64,000 nt of DNA from Glutamicibacter protophormiae (GCF_014647495.1 NZ_BMPH01000006.1:124001-188000); one strand, 5' to 3'. Positions 40,091 through 49,309 are shown, counted from the stretch's first letter. Translations and numbers: made by a program. Notes: generated by a model not told the origin, from the letters alone.

Positions 40091-41064
40091 GAGTAGTGCA
40101 CCTTTCGTTCAGCGAATCGCATCTGCACCGCGGTAACCAGGAGCAGGATCACGAACATGAATACCGAGGAAGCCGCGGCGGACCCGATATTGAATTCCTG
40201 GAATCCCTGCTCGTAGATGTACCAGCTCAGAGTCGTGGTGGAACCGGCCGGGCCGCCGCTGGTCATCATCGCGATCAGGTCGAACGCCTGGAAAGCTCCG
40301 ATGATTTGCGTAACGCACAGGAAAAAAGTTGTCGGTGTCAGCAGCGGCCAGACGATCTTTGTAAACGTCTTCCAGCGACCCGCCCCATCCAATTGCGCCG
40401 CTTCAATGACATCGCGGGGAATCGATTGGAGTGCTGCAAGATAGACGATGGCGACGAAGCCCGCGCCTTTCCACACGGCCACGATGATCAGTGCTCCCAA
40501 CGCCATGTCCGGATCGGTCGTCCAATGCGGAGAGTCCATGCCGATGGAGTTGAACAGCAATCGCGACAGGCCGTAATTGGGATCGAAGATGAACAACCAG
40601 ACCGCAGCCACGGCCGCACCGGAAATGACGTGCGGGGTAAAGGCCAACGTTGATACGGCTTTGCCGCCTCGGGCTCCCCCGTTGAACAGCAATGCCATGC
40701 CCAGCCCGAAGATGAGGCTGGAACCGACCACGGCCACCACCCAAATCAGGGTTCGGCGCATGACGTCAATGAAACCTGGATCGCTGAAAAGCGCGGTGTA
40801 GTTGTCCAAGCCGATGAAATTCGGCATTGGGGAGATCATGTCCCAGTCGGTCAGGCTCAGGGCAAAATTTCCCAGAATGGGCCAGTAGGCGAATACCCCG
40901 ATCAAAAGCAGGTTGGGGAAGGCGAAGAGCGCAAACAATACATACTGCCGGCGGTTGCCGGATTTCGTCTGAGCGGACTCTGGAGCCGGCCCAGGGACCG
41001 TTGGGCGGATAGCCGCGGTCGCGCCAGTGGGTGGCGCTGTTCTTTCGGTTTCGAGAACCGTCAT
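40087..41064 (-). CDS. ABC transporter permease (UgpA-like)
   Basis: The protein has 325 residues. A polar N-terminal stretch of about 40 residues precedes six membrane helices. The EAA loop is IEAAQLDGAGRWKTFTKIVW. ATG at about 41062-41064 is chosen because AGAGG lies seven bases before it; an ATG two codons upstream is nearly as good. It is first gene of the uptake operon. No ATPase is encoded in the operon, so a shared MsmK/UgpC-type ATPase from elsewhere must energise it. Confidence 0.88.
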   Translation of the reverse strand: MTVLETERTAPPTGATAAIRPTVPGPAPESAQTKSGNRRQYVLFALFAFPNLLLIGVFAYWPILGNFALSLTDWDMISPMPNFIGLDNYTALFSDPGFIDVMRRTLIWVVAVVGSSLIFGLGMALLFNGGARGGKAVSTLAFTPHVISGAAVAAVWLFIFDPNYGLSRLLFNSIGMDSPHWTTDPDMALGALIIVAVWKGAGFVAIVYLAALQSIPRDVIEAAQLDGAGRWKTFTKIVWPLLTPTTFFLCVTQIIGAFQAFDLIAMMTSGGPAGSTTTLSWYIYEQGFQEFNIGSAAASSVFMFVILLLVTAVQMRFAERKVHYS

Positions 41065-41080
41065 TCTCATGCCTCTCAAA

Positions 41081-41177
41081 TTTCACATGACTTCTTGAGA
41101 TTTCACGTACTCGAGAACGATAGTTTCACCAGCTTCAAACCCGGTCAACTTGATTGACGCCTGCTTGAAATCTCACA
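41081..41177. promoter_or_regulatory. repeated TTTCAC elements, likely DeoR operator
   Basis: TTTCAC occurs at about 41081, 41101 and 41124, and a TCTCAC variant at about 41172, all in the same direction and within contexts such as GAGATTTCACG. They lie in the 313-base divergent region between the uptake operon and the DeoR gene, directly upstream of the first permease. Repeated hexamers of this kind are typical of GlpR/DeoR-type operators. The rest of the intergenic region shows no gene. Confidence 0.5.
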
Positions 41178-41377
41178 TTTCGCTTTTCTCATTCCTCTGG
41201 AATTCGCGTATTCACAAGGTTCTTCGGCGGTCCTCACCACGCTTCGCCAGCAGAATCCACCGGCACGACAAATGGGCGACAGGGAAACTTCAAGTGAAGT
41301 TCACCAAGGGTTCATAACTGCTTTTAAGTTAAATCACTAGATGAGGTAAGTTGTTATAAATCCCTGAAAGGCGGACC

Positions 41378-42181
41378 ATGAGCACACCAAAAACCAGCAC
41401 TCGCCCCCAGCGGCTTGAAGAGATTCTGCAGCTGCTTCTTGACGACGAAAAGAGCTCGGCCCAATCCCTGGCGGCGCGCTTTGACGTCTCCGTGATGACC
41501 ATCCATCGAGACCTGGACGAGCTGCAGCGGCGGGGAATGGTGCGCAAGTTCCACGGAGGCGTTTCTGTGGCGCGCACCGGAAATCATGAGATTGCCGCCT
41601 CGCTGCGACGGAATATTGCCACGGAGAACAAGCAGCGGCTCGCCGAGTGCGCCGCGGGACTACTGCATCCGGGGCAGTCGCTCTTTCTTGATGACTCAAC
41701 CACCGTGGCATTCATGGCCCAGGCCGTCGCCGGGATCGAGGGGCTGGGCATCTCGACGAATTACCTGCCCTTGATCAATACCCTGGCAGAATCCGGCGCA
41801 GCGGAGGTTCGTGCTATCGGCGGCGCCTACAACCACAGCCACGAGTCGTTTCTCGGGTTGGCCGCCGTGCGGGCGGTGGAAGAATTACGCGTTGATGTCG
41901 CGTTCGTTTCCACGAGCACCGCCGACGCCGACGGCTTCTACCACCAGGAGGAAGCGATCGTCGAATTGAAGATGGCGATGCTGCGCTCCGCCCGGCGCAG
42001 GGTGCTGCTGATGGATTCGAGCAAGCTCGGGCAAAGCTCCATGCACCGGCTTGGCGGATGGGAGCACGTCGACGATCTGATCACCGACATGCAGGCGCCG
42101 GGCGATTTCCTCGGCCAGTTGAAGGCGCTGGGGGTACGGGTGCATGTGGCTCCGAACGCGCCGGAAGGAGCTGCCCGATGA
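41378..42181 (+). CDS. DeoR-family transcriptional regulator
   Basis: The protein has 267 residues. The N-terminal HTH is RLEEILQLLLDDEKSSAQSL and VSVMTIHRDLDELQRRGMV (about 10-55, with the usual TIHRDL). The C-terminal sugar-phosphate sensor domain has FLDDSTTVAFMAQ and VLLMDSSKLGQSS. It is divergent from the uptake operon and probably its regulator, sensing a phosphorylated product such as glycerol 3-phosphate. The stop overlaps the start of the HAD gene (ATGA). Confidence 0.92.
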   Translation: MSTPKTSTRPQRLEEILQLLLDDEKSSAQSLAARFDVSVMTIHRDLDELQRRGMVRKFHGGVSVARTGNHEIAASLRRNIATENKQRLAECAAGLLHPGQSLFLDDSTTVAFMAQAVAGIEGLGISTNYLPLINTLAESGAAEVRAIGGAYNHSHESFLGLAAVRAVEELRVDVAFVSTSTADADGFYHQEEAIVELKMAMLRSARRRVLLMDSSKLGQSSMHRLGGWEHVDDLITDMQAPGDFLGQLKALGVRVHVAPNAPEGAAR

Positions 42182-42870
42182 AGCAGAAGCTTCCCAGCGC
42201 GGTGCTGTGGGACATGGACGGCACGCTGGTCGACACCGAACCGTACTGGTTCCTGGCGCAACGCGAACTGTTGGGCCGATACTCGATCAAGTGGACCCAG
42301 GAACAGGCGCATGCCCTGGTGGGCAGCGCGCTGCCGGACTCGGCGGCCTTCTTCCGGGAGCTCGGGGTGCCGCTGCCGGCGGACGAGCTGATCGGAACCC
42401 TGATCGGCGAGGTGGCGGCCCGCACCCGCGCCGATATCCCCTGGCGGCCCGGTGCCAGGCAGCTATTGCAGGAGCTGAACTCCTTGGGTGTTCCCTGCGC
42501 CTTGGTCACGATGAGCCGCGGGCCGCTGGCCCAGGTGCTGCTCGATGCGCTGCCGCCGCAGACTTTCGACGTGGTGGTGACCGGTGAAATGGTGCGCCGC
42601 GGGAAACCCGATCCGGAGCCATACCTGCTGGCCGTGCAGCGGCTGCGCCGGATGCACGGCATGCCGCCCGAGGCGGCCCGGGCCATGGTTGCCGTCGAGG
42701 ATTCGCGGCCCGGGGTGCGCTCGGCCCTCGCGGCCGGCCTGTGCACCGTGGGGGTGCCCAACATGGTGCCGCTGGAAGCCAGCGCGGGGCTGGCGCGGTG
42801 GGACAGCCTGGCCGGCCGGTCGGCCGCCCAGCTCGGTGAACTGGTGGGTCGGCCGGTCCTGGCCGGTTAG
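42178..42870 (+). CDS. HAD-superfamily phosphatase
   Basis: The protein has 230 residues, with HAD motif I LWDMDGTLVDTEPYW, motif II VTMSRGP, motif III RRGKPDPEPYLLA and motif IV AVEDSRPGVRSALAAG. This is the beta-phosphoglucomutase/phosphatase-like subfamily with an alpha-helical cap. It is translationally coupled to the DeoR gene, so it may remove phosphate from an imported sugar- or glycerol-phosphate when it accumulates. The stop overlaps the convergent exporter permease stop by four bases. Confidence 0.9.
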   Translation: MKQKLPSAVLWDMDGTLVDTEPYWFLAQRELLGRYSIKWTQEQAHALVGSALPDSAAFFRELGVPLPADELIGTLIGEVAARTRADIPWRPGARQLLQELNSLGVPCALVTMSRGPLAQVLLDALPPQTFDVVVTGEMVRRGKPDPEPYLLAVQRLRRMHGMPPEAARAMVAVEDSRPGVRSALAAGLCTVGVPNMVPLEASAGLARWDSLAGRSAAQLGELVGRPVLAG

Positions 42871-44528
42871 TTCGCCAGCACGTCGCGGCGGTTGAACCGG
42901 CCCATGCCGGCGGCGCCGAGCACCAGCGAAATCAGCAGCAGCACCGCCAGCGGCGCCCAGCTGAAGTCTTCGGCTGGCATCCTCGGGATCGCCCCGAACG
43001 GGGTGGCGCGGATGACGTCTTCCGAGAGCGAGAACAATCCGCCGAACATCGCGGCCATCACCGAAATGCCGTAGGCAGCCCAGGCGATCGCGGTGGTGAA
43101 GCGCGGCACGTAGCCGAAGGCCAGCAGCTGCAGACCCAGCAGGGACAGCACCGCCGGCCAGAAGGCCAGGCAGGCGCCCGCCAGCAGCGCCGGCGCGGCC
43201 GATCCCTGGGAGGCCGCCCCGGTGAGGTAGCCGCCGAGCAGCAGGATCACCCCCGAGCCGAGGACCGCGATCAGCAGGTGCGCCCCGAGCCAGGTGCCGC
43301 GGGCCAGCGAGCCTGCCAGCTGCTGCTCCAGCCGGCCGCTTTCCTCCTCGCTGCGCGCCGCGCCCAGGCACTGGATCGCGAAGGCGCCGGCCAGCAGCGC
43401 GTTGAACAGCACGAAGATGCCCAGTACCCCGTCGAGCATGCTGTGCCCGGTGCCCACGAAGTTGCGGGCGAAGGGGTTCTCCGGATCCAGCAGCGAGCTC
43501 ATGGCCTGCGCGACGGACCCGAAGAACAGTCCCGAGACGGCGGCGCCGAGAAACCAGCCGATCAGCGAGGAGCGCTGCAGGCGCAGCGCCAGTCCCAGCG
43601 CGGTGGTGGTGAAGCTTCCGGCCGCGGCCGGGCCCCGCCGTTCGGGCAGCAGCCCGGCCCTCAGATCGCGGGTGCTTTCCAGGCGCAGCGCGAGCAGGCA
43701 GCCGGCCAGCCCCAGGCTCGCCAGCGCCAGCAACGGCCACCAGTTGTCCTCGCCGAAGGCGCGCATATTCTGCGCCCAGCCGATGGGCGAGAACCAGCTG
43801 GCCGCGCTGGGGTTGACGCCCTCGGCCTGCAGGTCGGCGGCGGCGCGGATGAAGTAGAACAGCCCGATCAGCGCCACGCCCAGCGAGTTCGCCCCGCGGC
43901 TGGTGGAGGCCAGCTGGCCGCAAATCGCGGCCAGGCCGATGAAGGCCAAGCCGGTGCCGGCGATAGAGGCGCCCATGACCCAGCTGCCCGTCGCGGGCAG
44001 CTCCACCGACAGGCACAGCAGGCTGATCAGCAGGCCGGTGGCCAGGCACAGCGCTGCGGACACCAGGTAGTTGGCGCTCGGGTAGGCGTGGCGCCCCAGC
44101 GCGGTGGAGCGCAGCAGTTCGGTGCGCCCGGCTTCCTCGTCGGCCCGGCCATTGCGGGTGACCAGGAAAACCACGGCGAAGGCCAGGGCCACGGCCAACG
44201 TCATCCAGATCTTGATGACCAGGATACCGCCCAGCGAACCGGCCGCGTAGGGCAGGCCGGTCATGGCGGCCACCGCCGGGGTGTTGGCGACCTGCGCGTA
44301 GGCGTCGCGCGCGGCCTGCGTGGGGAATGCCTGCTGCTGCGAGTCGTAGACCACCGGGATCATCGAGGCCAGCACGAGGGCCCAGATGGCCAGGCGAAGC
44401 CAGTTGCGGCGCAGGATGAACAGCGCCGCGGTGCCGACCCCGGTCAGGGTGCCGGTGCCGCGTGCCGCGGCGGCATGGCGCTGGGCGTGCTCGGCCGGTG
44501 TGCGGCGGCGGGCGGTGCCGGTGCTCAT
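42867..44528 (-). CDS. ABC-2 type exporter permease
   Basis: The protein has about 553 residues. Twelve or so hydrophobic segments form two repeats with a cytoplasmic charged loop (about 390-410, RSEEESGRLEQQLAG) between them. The N-terminus is cytoplasmic, basic and Ala-rich. It is of the large ABC-2 type that pairs with one ATPase for drug or toxin export. ATG at 44526-44528 overlaps the ATPase stop (ATGA); a GTG codon lies directly before it. Confidence 0.88.
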   Translation of the reverse strand: MSTGTARRRTPAEHAQRHAAAARGTGTLTGVGTAALFILRRNWLRLAIWALVLASMIPVVYDSQQQAFPTQAARDAYAQVANTPAVAAMTGLPYAAGSLGGILVIKIWMTLAVALAFAVVFLVTRNGRADEEAGRTELLRSTALGRHAYPSANYLVSAALCLATGLLISLLCLSVELPATGSWVMGASIAGTGLAFIGLAAICGQLASTSRGANSLGVALIGLFYFIRAAADLQAEGVNPSAASWFSPIGWAQNMRAFGEDNWWPLLALASLGLAGCLLALRLESTRDLRAGLLPERRGPAAAGSFTTTALGLALRLQRSSLIGWFLGAAVSGLFFGSVAQAMSSLLDPENPFARNFVGTGHSMLDGVLGIFVLFNALLAGAFAIQCLGAARSEEESGRLEQQLAGSLARGTWLGAHLLIAVLGSGVILLLGGYLTGAASQGSAAPALLAGACLAFWPAVLSLLGLQLLAFGYVPRFTTAIAWAAYGISVMAAMFGGLFSLSEDVIRATPFGAIPRMPAEDFSWAPLAVLLLISLVLGAAGMGRFNRRDVLAN

Positions 44529-45457
44529 CACCGCTCACCTCCGCGGGCCGACACCGGCAGGGCCGGGTCCTCGGAGTAGTGGCGCAGGAACAGGTCTTCC
44601 AGCGACGGTGGGGCGCTGACGAGGTTGCGCGGGGAATGGGCGGCCAGCGCGGCCAGCACCCCCGGCAGCAGGTCCGGGTCCACGCTGAAGCTCGCGGTGG
44701 CTCCCGACAGCTGCAGCTCCTCGATGCCCGGCACCCCGGCCAGCTCTGCCGGGTTGCCGGCGACCTCCACGGTGACCTGGGTGCGCTGCAGGTGGCGCAG
44801 CTCGGCCAGGCGGCCGGATTCCACGGTCCGCCCGTCGCGGATGATCGTGACGGTCTCGCAGAGCTTTTCCACCTCGGCGAAGATGTGGCTGGAAAGCAGC
44901 ACGCTGCGCCCCTGCGCGGCGGCCTCGCGAATGCAGGAGGTGAAGACCTGCTCCATCAGCGGGTCCAGGCCAGAGGTCGGTTCGTCGAGCAGCAGCAGCT
45001 CGGCCCGGGACGACAGGGCGGCGACCAGGGCGACCTTCTGCCGGTTGCCCTTGGAATAGCTGCGGGCCTTCTTGGTGGGGTCGAGGTCGAAGAGGTCGAG
45101 CAGCTCGGCGCGGCGGCGCTCATCCACCTCGCCGTGCAGCTTGGACAGGATGCTGATCGCCTGGCCGCCGGTCAGGTTCGGCCAGAGGTTCACCTCGCCC
45201 GGGACGTAGGCCACGCGGCGGTGCAGCGCGACAGCATCCTGCCAGGGGTCGGCGCCGAGCATCCGCGCGGTTCCCCCGTCGGCCTTGAGCAGGCCGAGCA
45301 GGATGCGGATGGTGGTGGATTTTCCCGAACCGTTCGGCCCCAGGAACCCGGCGACCTGGCCGGTCTCGACCCTCAGGTCCAAGCCGGACAGGGCGGCGGT
45401 GCGCCCGAAGTTCTTTGCCAGTCCGCTTACTTCAATGGCCGGGGCATTGCTGGCCAT
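44528..45457 (-). CDS. ABC exporter ATP-binding protein
   Basis: The protein has 309 residues. Walker A is [12 protein letters not shown], the Q-loop region is [13 protein letters not shown], the signature is [12 protein letters not shown] (a degenerate LSGGQ), Walker B is [13 protein letters not shown], and the H-loop is [11 protein letters not shown]-terminal regulatory segment follows after residue 220. SD AAGGAG precedes the ATG at 45455-45457. It is 10 bases after the tetR stop and coupled to the permease. Confidence 0.95.
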   Translation of the reverse strand: MASNAPAIEVSGLAKNFGRTAALSGLDLRVETGQVAGFLGPNGSGKSTTIRILLGLLKADGGTARMLGADPWQDAVALHRRVAYVPGEVNLWPNLTGGQAISILSKLHGEVDERRRAELLDLFDLDPTKKARSYSKGNRQKVALVAALSSRAELLLLDEPTSGLDPLMEQVFTSCIREAAAQGRSVLLSSHIFAEVEKLCETVTIIRDGRTVESGRLAELRHLQRTQVTVEVAGNPAELAGVPGIEELQLSGATASFSVDPDLLPGVLAALAAHSPRNLVSAPPSLEDLFLRHYSEDPALPVSARGGER

Positions 45458-45467
45458 GGCCTGCTCC

Positions 45468-46139
45468 TTACCGGGATACGGTGTCTCCCGCGGGTCCCGC
45501 GGGCGGGATGCCTGCTGCGCCGGAGGCCAGGTACTCGTTGAGGTAGCCAGGGTCGGCGAACAGGCCTTCGGTGAAAAGTTCCAGGGTGGGCAGGGCAACG
45601 TGCGCGTAGTAGTCCTGCATCACGGTGGTGAAGTCTTCCGGATCCTGCGGCGGGTTCAGCGCGAAGTAGAGCACCAGCGCACCCAGTGACTGCAGGATCA
45701 GGAAGCGCGCCCGGGCCGGTTCATCGCGGCTCGGGACGATCAGGCCGCGGGACACGGCCTGGTCCAGCAGGACCAACGCCTCCTCGATCAGCTGTTCGGT
45801 GAATTGCCGGCCGGCCGGGGATCCTTCGCGCGCCGAGCGCAGGATGTAGAGCAGCAGCACCCCGCCCTCGCGCGAGCCGGGCAGCTGGTTGAATACCTGC
45901 TTCGGCTCTGCCTGCAGGGATTCTTCCTTCAGCCGGCGGTAGCGTTCAAGCACGGTGGCGTCGCACTCCGCGCGCAGCGCTTCCTTGGACCCGAAGTGGT
46001 GCCGCACCAGCCCGGCGCTGACCTCGGCCCGGGCGGCGATGGCCCGCAGGGATTCGTCGAATCCCTGCGCGGCGAAGGCCTCGATTGCGGCGTCGCGCAA
46101 CCGGGCCCGGCCGGTCAGATCCTCCTGGGCTGTACTCAC
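45468..46139 (-). CDS. TetR-family regulator of the ABC exporter
   Basis: The protein has about 223 residues. The N-terminal HTH is [20 protein letters not shown] and [22 protein letters not shown] (about 10-55), and the ligand domain follows. It is first gene of the operon tetR-ATPase-permease, so it probably represses its own operon and responds to the exported compound. GTG at 46137-46139 fits the family N-terminus; a frame with ATG starts exists upstream. A possible imperfect operator covers 46141-46164. Confidence 0.88.
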   Translation of the reverse strand: MSTAQEDLTGRARLRDAAIEAFAAQGFDESLRAIAARAEVSAGLVRHHFGSKEALRAECDATVLERYRRLKEESLQAEPKQVFNQLPGSREGGVLLLYILRSAREGSPAGRQFTEQLIEEALVLLDQAVSRGLIVPSRDEPARARFLILQSLGALVLYFALNPPQDPEDFTTVMQDYYAHVALPTLELFTEGLFADPGYLNEYLASGAAGIPPAGPAGDTVSR

Positions 46140-46140
46140 G

Positions 46141-46164
46141 TATAGGAGACTACTCCGGTGTATA
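46141..46164 (-). promoter_or_regulatory. possible TetR operator/promoter
   Basis: TATA-GGAG-ACTA-CTCC-GGTG-TATA is an imperfect inverted repeat directly before the tetR start. It includes TATACA/TATACG on the minus strand that could serve as a minus 10 box. Confidence 0.3.
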
Positions 46165-46227
46165 GCCATTGGCAATGGGTTTTTTTCCCGGCATTGGCGG
46201 CCGCCTCCCGGCCCCGCCCGAACGGTG

Positions 46228-46944
46228 TCAGCACCCCGCCGCGGCGTGGGGCTGCGCGAGCGACATCCCGGCGGCGAGGAGGCGTTGTTCCGCGTCGTGG
46301 AGCACCAGTCCGGAGGGCAGCGCCCCGCCCCAGTACCAGTGGTGCGAGGCCGCCAGTCCCTGCAGGTTCGCCAGGTTGCGCTGGTGCAGCGCCCCGGGCC
46401 GTGCGGGGTAGCTTCCCAGCAGCAGGGTGCCGGATGCGAACCCGCGGCGCACCGTGGCTTCCAGGGTCAGCGCGGTGTGGTTCAGCGTGCCCAGATCCGG
46501 GCGGGCCACCACCACCAGCCCGGCGCCGAGCGCCAGCGCCAAATCCGCGATGGTCTGCCCGGCCGCCGTCAGCCCGACCAGCAGCCCCCCGGCGCCTTCG
46601 ACGAGCACGGTGTCGCTGGATTCGGCCAGCTCGCGGATGCGTTCCAGATGGTCGCCCAGCAACGGCAGCTGCGCCACGGCGGCGGGCCCGCCCTCGACCA
46701 GCGCCGCGTCCACCGGCGCCATGGGTTCGCGCAGCCGGATGCCCTCGCGGACCTCCAGGCCCGCCGGGGACCCGAGCCAGGCGGCGATGTTCTGCGCGTC
46801 GCCGCGCTCCCCGGGCAGCACCCCGGTCTGGGTGGGTTTGTAGACCGCGACGCGCCGGCCCGCGGCGAGTTCGCGGGCGGCCAGGGCCGCGGTGGCGACG
46901 GTTTTTCCGACGTCGGTGTCGGTTCCGGTGATGGCGTAGATCAT
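46228..46944 (-). CDS. bioD: dethiobiotin synthase
   Basis: The enzyme closes the ureido ring of dethiobiotin with CO2 and ATP. It has 238 residues. It starts MIYAITGTDTDVGKTVATAA with the modified P-loop GTDTDVGKT, then KPTQTG and VEGAGGLLVGL. It is last gene of the bioB-A-F-P450-D operon. Its ATG overlaps the stop of the P450 gene by four bases. Confidence 0.95.
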   Translation of the reverse strand: MIYAITGTDTDVGKTVATAALAARELAAGRRVAVYKPTQTGVLPGERGDAQNIAAWLGSPAGLEVREGIRLREPMAPVDAALVEGGPAAVAQLPLLGDHLERIRELAESSDTVLVEGAGGLLVGLTAAGQTIADLALALGAGLVVVARPDLGTLNHTALTLEATVRRGFASGTLLLGSYPARPGALHQRNLANLQGLAASHHWYWGGALPSGLVLHDAEQRLLAAGMSLAQPHAAAGC

Positions 46945-48122
46945 GGCAGGTTCCCTTCGGATGCGGTGCGTCTGGTGCGGACGGCGGCTGGGGCCTGGAA
47001 GGAGAGCAGGTGCTCCCAGTCCGGATGCCGGTCGGCCAGCTCCAGGTCTGGCAGCGCCGCGGCGGCGGCGCGCAGCACCACCTCGGTTTCCATGCGGGCC
47101 AGCCCGGCGCCCAGGCAGCGGTGCAGCCCGTAGCCGAACACCAGAGAATCGTCCTGCGCCTCGGCCAGGGCTCCCCCGGACAGGCGCAGCACCAGCTCCT
47201 CGCCCGCGGCGAAGCGTTGGCCGCCCACCTCCGCGTTGGTCCGGGCGATGCGCCGCCAGGTCGGCACGGAGGAGGCCTGCAGGAGCACCTGCGCCATCAC
47301 CTGGGCGCTGGCCGCTTCGCCGCCTTCCGGCCGCGCACAGGCGGACCAGCTCCCGTCGTGCAGGGCGCTGAACAGGGTTCCCTGGATGAGCATGGCGGTG
47401 GTTTCCTGCCCGGCGATGCCCAGGAAATAGGCCAGGGAAACGATCCGCCTGGTATCCACTCCCGCGCGGTGCAGCGCGGCGTAGAGGTTGCCGTCCCCGC
47501 GTTCCAGCGCCTGGTCGACCGTGCCGCGCAGCCAGGCGTGGTATTCGACCGCGCTGCGGGCCAGCTCCAGCTGGCGCTGCGCGTCCGGCCAGCCCCAGAA
47601 CAGCTCCAGCGAGTCCCGGCTCCAGCGCTTGAGCCGGTCCATGGGCGGCAGCGGGGTGCCGGTCAGCCTGGCCATGACCTCCGGCGGGATGACGGCGGCC
47701 AGCTCGTCGGCCAGGTCCAGCTCCGCCCCGGTGCGGTAGCCAGGCTGCAGCGCCCGGCAGAGCTGGCCGGTGCGCCGGGCGATGAATTCGGCCTGGGCGG
47801 CGACCTTGGCGGGGCTGAAGAAACCGGCGACCACCCGGCGCACGGCCAGGTGCTCGGGTCCGGAGGCGCTGGCCAGCACCGGCGGCAGCGCAAAGCGCCC
47901 GCGGGCCAGCAGGCGCAGCGTGGCCGGGGCCAGGTCGACCGCGGCATGCAGCGCGTTGGCCGGGGTGAAGTCTTCGGCGCGGCGCAGGATCTCGCGGACG
48001 ATCGCCGGGTTCTCGATGCTGCGGTAGCGGTCGGCGATTACCGGCGGGAAGACCTGTTCCAGCGGCCGGGCCAGCGGCGCGGAAGCCGCCACCGGGAGGG
48101 TTCCGGCGTAGGGGCAGCTCAT
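46941..48122 (-). CDS. divergent cytochrome P450 embedded in the biotin operon
   Basis: The protein has 393 residues and no membrane anchor. The heme-binding loop FGYGLHRCLGAGLARME (about residue 340, Cys ligand) and the I-helix oxygen motif GIAGQETTAMLIQ (about 240) are present. The K-helix ExxR motif is missing: the aligned stretch reads QVLLQAS where EELLR is normal. The meander between strand and heme loop is short. The start overlaps bioF by four bases, with a strong SD AAGGAGG, and the stop overlaps bioD by four. By analogy to Bacillus BioI it may cut fatty acyl-ACP to pimeloyl-ACP. That is inference; an unrelated oxidation is possible. Confidence 0.85.
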   Translation of the reverse strand: MSCPYAGTLPVAASAPLARPLEQVFPPVIADRYRSIENPAIVREILRRAEDFTPANALHAAVDLAPATLRLLARGRFALPPVLASASGPEHLAVRRVVAGFFSPAKVAAQAEFIARRTGQLCRALQPGYRTGAELDLADELAAVIPPEVMARLTGTPLPPMDRLKRWSRDSLELFWGWPDAQRQLELARSAVEYHAWLRGTVDQALERGDGNLYAALHRAGVDTRRIVSLAYFLGIAGQETTAMLIQGTLFSALHDGSWSACARPEGGEAASAQVMAQVLLQASSVPTWRRIARTNAEVGGQRFAAGEELVLRLSGGALAEAQDDSLVFGYGLHRCLGAGLARMETEVVLRAAAAALPDLELADRHPDWEHLLSFQAPAAVRTRRTASEGNLP

Positions 48123-49309
48123 GATTCGACCTCCTTGATGGTGCGGGCCACCGTCTCCAGGACGGCGGCGAGGGTGTCGGGGTGATGGTGCGCGTGGGCG
48201 GTCAGGCGCAGCCGGGAGATGCCGTCGGGCACGCTGGGCGGCCGGAAGCAATTGACCGCGCAGCCGCGTTCGCGCAGCAGCGCCGCGGCCGCGGCGGCCT
48301 GGCCGGGGGTGCGCATGCGCACCGACTGCACGGCTCCGGCCGCGGGGTCGATGCGGCCGGCCAGCCGCGCGTGGGCGGCCAGAGTGTCGCGGATCAGCCG
48401 GGTGTTCGCCGCCAGCGCGGCGATGCGCTCGGTGGTGGCCAGGTCCAGCGCCGCCCGCGCCCCGGCCGCGGCGGCCGGGGCCAGCGCGGTGTCGAAGATG
48501 AAGGTGCGGGCGGTGTTCAGCAGGTGCTCGCGCCACAGCTGCGCCTGCGGCCCGCCGAGCAGCACCACGCCGCCCTGGGCGCCCAGCGCCTTGGACAGGG
48601 TGGCGGTCGCCAGCACGTGGCCTGCCTGTTCCAACCCGGCGGCGCGCACCGCGGATCCGCCGGGCACCGCGGCCAGCGAGTGCGCCTCGTCCACCAGCAG
48701 CAGCGCGCCGTACTGCGCGCACAGGGCGGCGGCCCGTTCCAGCGGCGCCGCGTCGCCGAGCACCGAATAGATCGATTCGAGCACCAGCACCACCCGCGGC
48801 TTCGGGGCCGGCGCGTCGCGGTTGGCGCGCAGCAGGGCTTCGGCGGCGGCCAGGTTGTTGTGTTCGAAGCTGTGCCAGGCGGCGCCGGAGAGCTTGGCCC
48901 CGTCGATCAGGCTGGCGTGGGCGTGGGCGTCGAGCAGGAACAGGCTGCCCGGCCCGCCCAGCGCGCCGAGCACCCCGAGGTTCGCGGTGTAGCCGCTGGA
49001 GAAGACCAGCGCCTGCGCGCGGCCGGTGTAGTCGCACAGCGCGGTTTCCAGTTCGCGGTGGATGCCCCAAGTGCCGGAGGCGACCCGGCTGGCACTGGCG
49101 CCGGCTCCCACCGTGCACAGGGCGTTGATGGCCGCGGTGCGCACCAGCGGGTGCGCGCTCAGGCCCAGGTAGTCGTTGGAGGCCAGGTCGTAGAGGTCGG
49201 CGCGGGCGCTGTCGGCGCGCTGCATGTCCCGCTTGGCGCGCACCGCCGCCCGGCCGCGCAGCCACCCGTCCCACGCCGTCGCGGCGGGCGCCGCCGTCAG
49301 CTCACTCAC
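48119..49309 (-). CDS. bioF: 8-amino-7-oxononanoate synthase
   Basis: The PLP enzyme condenses pimeloyl-ACP (or CoA) with alanine. It has 396 residues. LASNDYLGLSAHP lies near the N-terminus, DEAHSLAAV binds the cofactor ring, and the Schiff-base lysine is in TATLSKALGAQGG. GTG at 49307-49309 overlaps the end of bioA by eight bases. Confidence 0.93.
   Translation of the reverse strand: MSELTAAPAATAWDGWLRGRAAVRAKRDMQRADSARADLYDLASNDYLGLSAHPLVRTAAINALCTVGAGASASRVASGTWGIHRELETALCDYTGRAQALVFSSGYTANLGVLGALGGPGSLFLLDAHAHASLIDGAKLSGAAWHSFEHNNLAAAEALLRANRDAPAPKPRVVLVLESIYSVLGDAAPLERAAALCAQYGALLLVDEAHSLAAVPGGSAVRAAGLEQAGHVLATATLSKALGAQGGVVLLGGPQAQLWREHLLNTARTFIFDTALAPAAAAGARAALDLATTERIAALAANTRLIRDTLAAHARLAGRIDPAAGAVQSVRMRTPGQAAAAAALLRERGCAVNCFRPPSVPDGISRLRLTAHAHHHPDTLAAVLETVARTIKEVES

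Noticed and set aside
42463-44538. 691-codon minus-strand frame overlapping the exporter permease and HAD gene
   Set aside because: It is an out-of-frame Arg/Gly/Pro-rich shadow; the real permease frame has clear membrane helices.
48123-49274. Upstream extension of the P450 frame through bioF
   Set aside because: It is Arg/Gly/Pro-rich out-of-frame sequence. The P450 start at 48122 has a strong SD and normal length.
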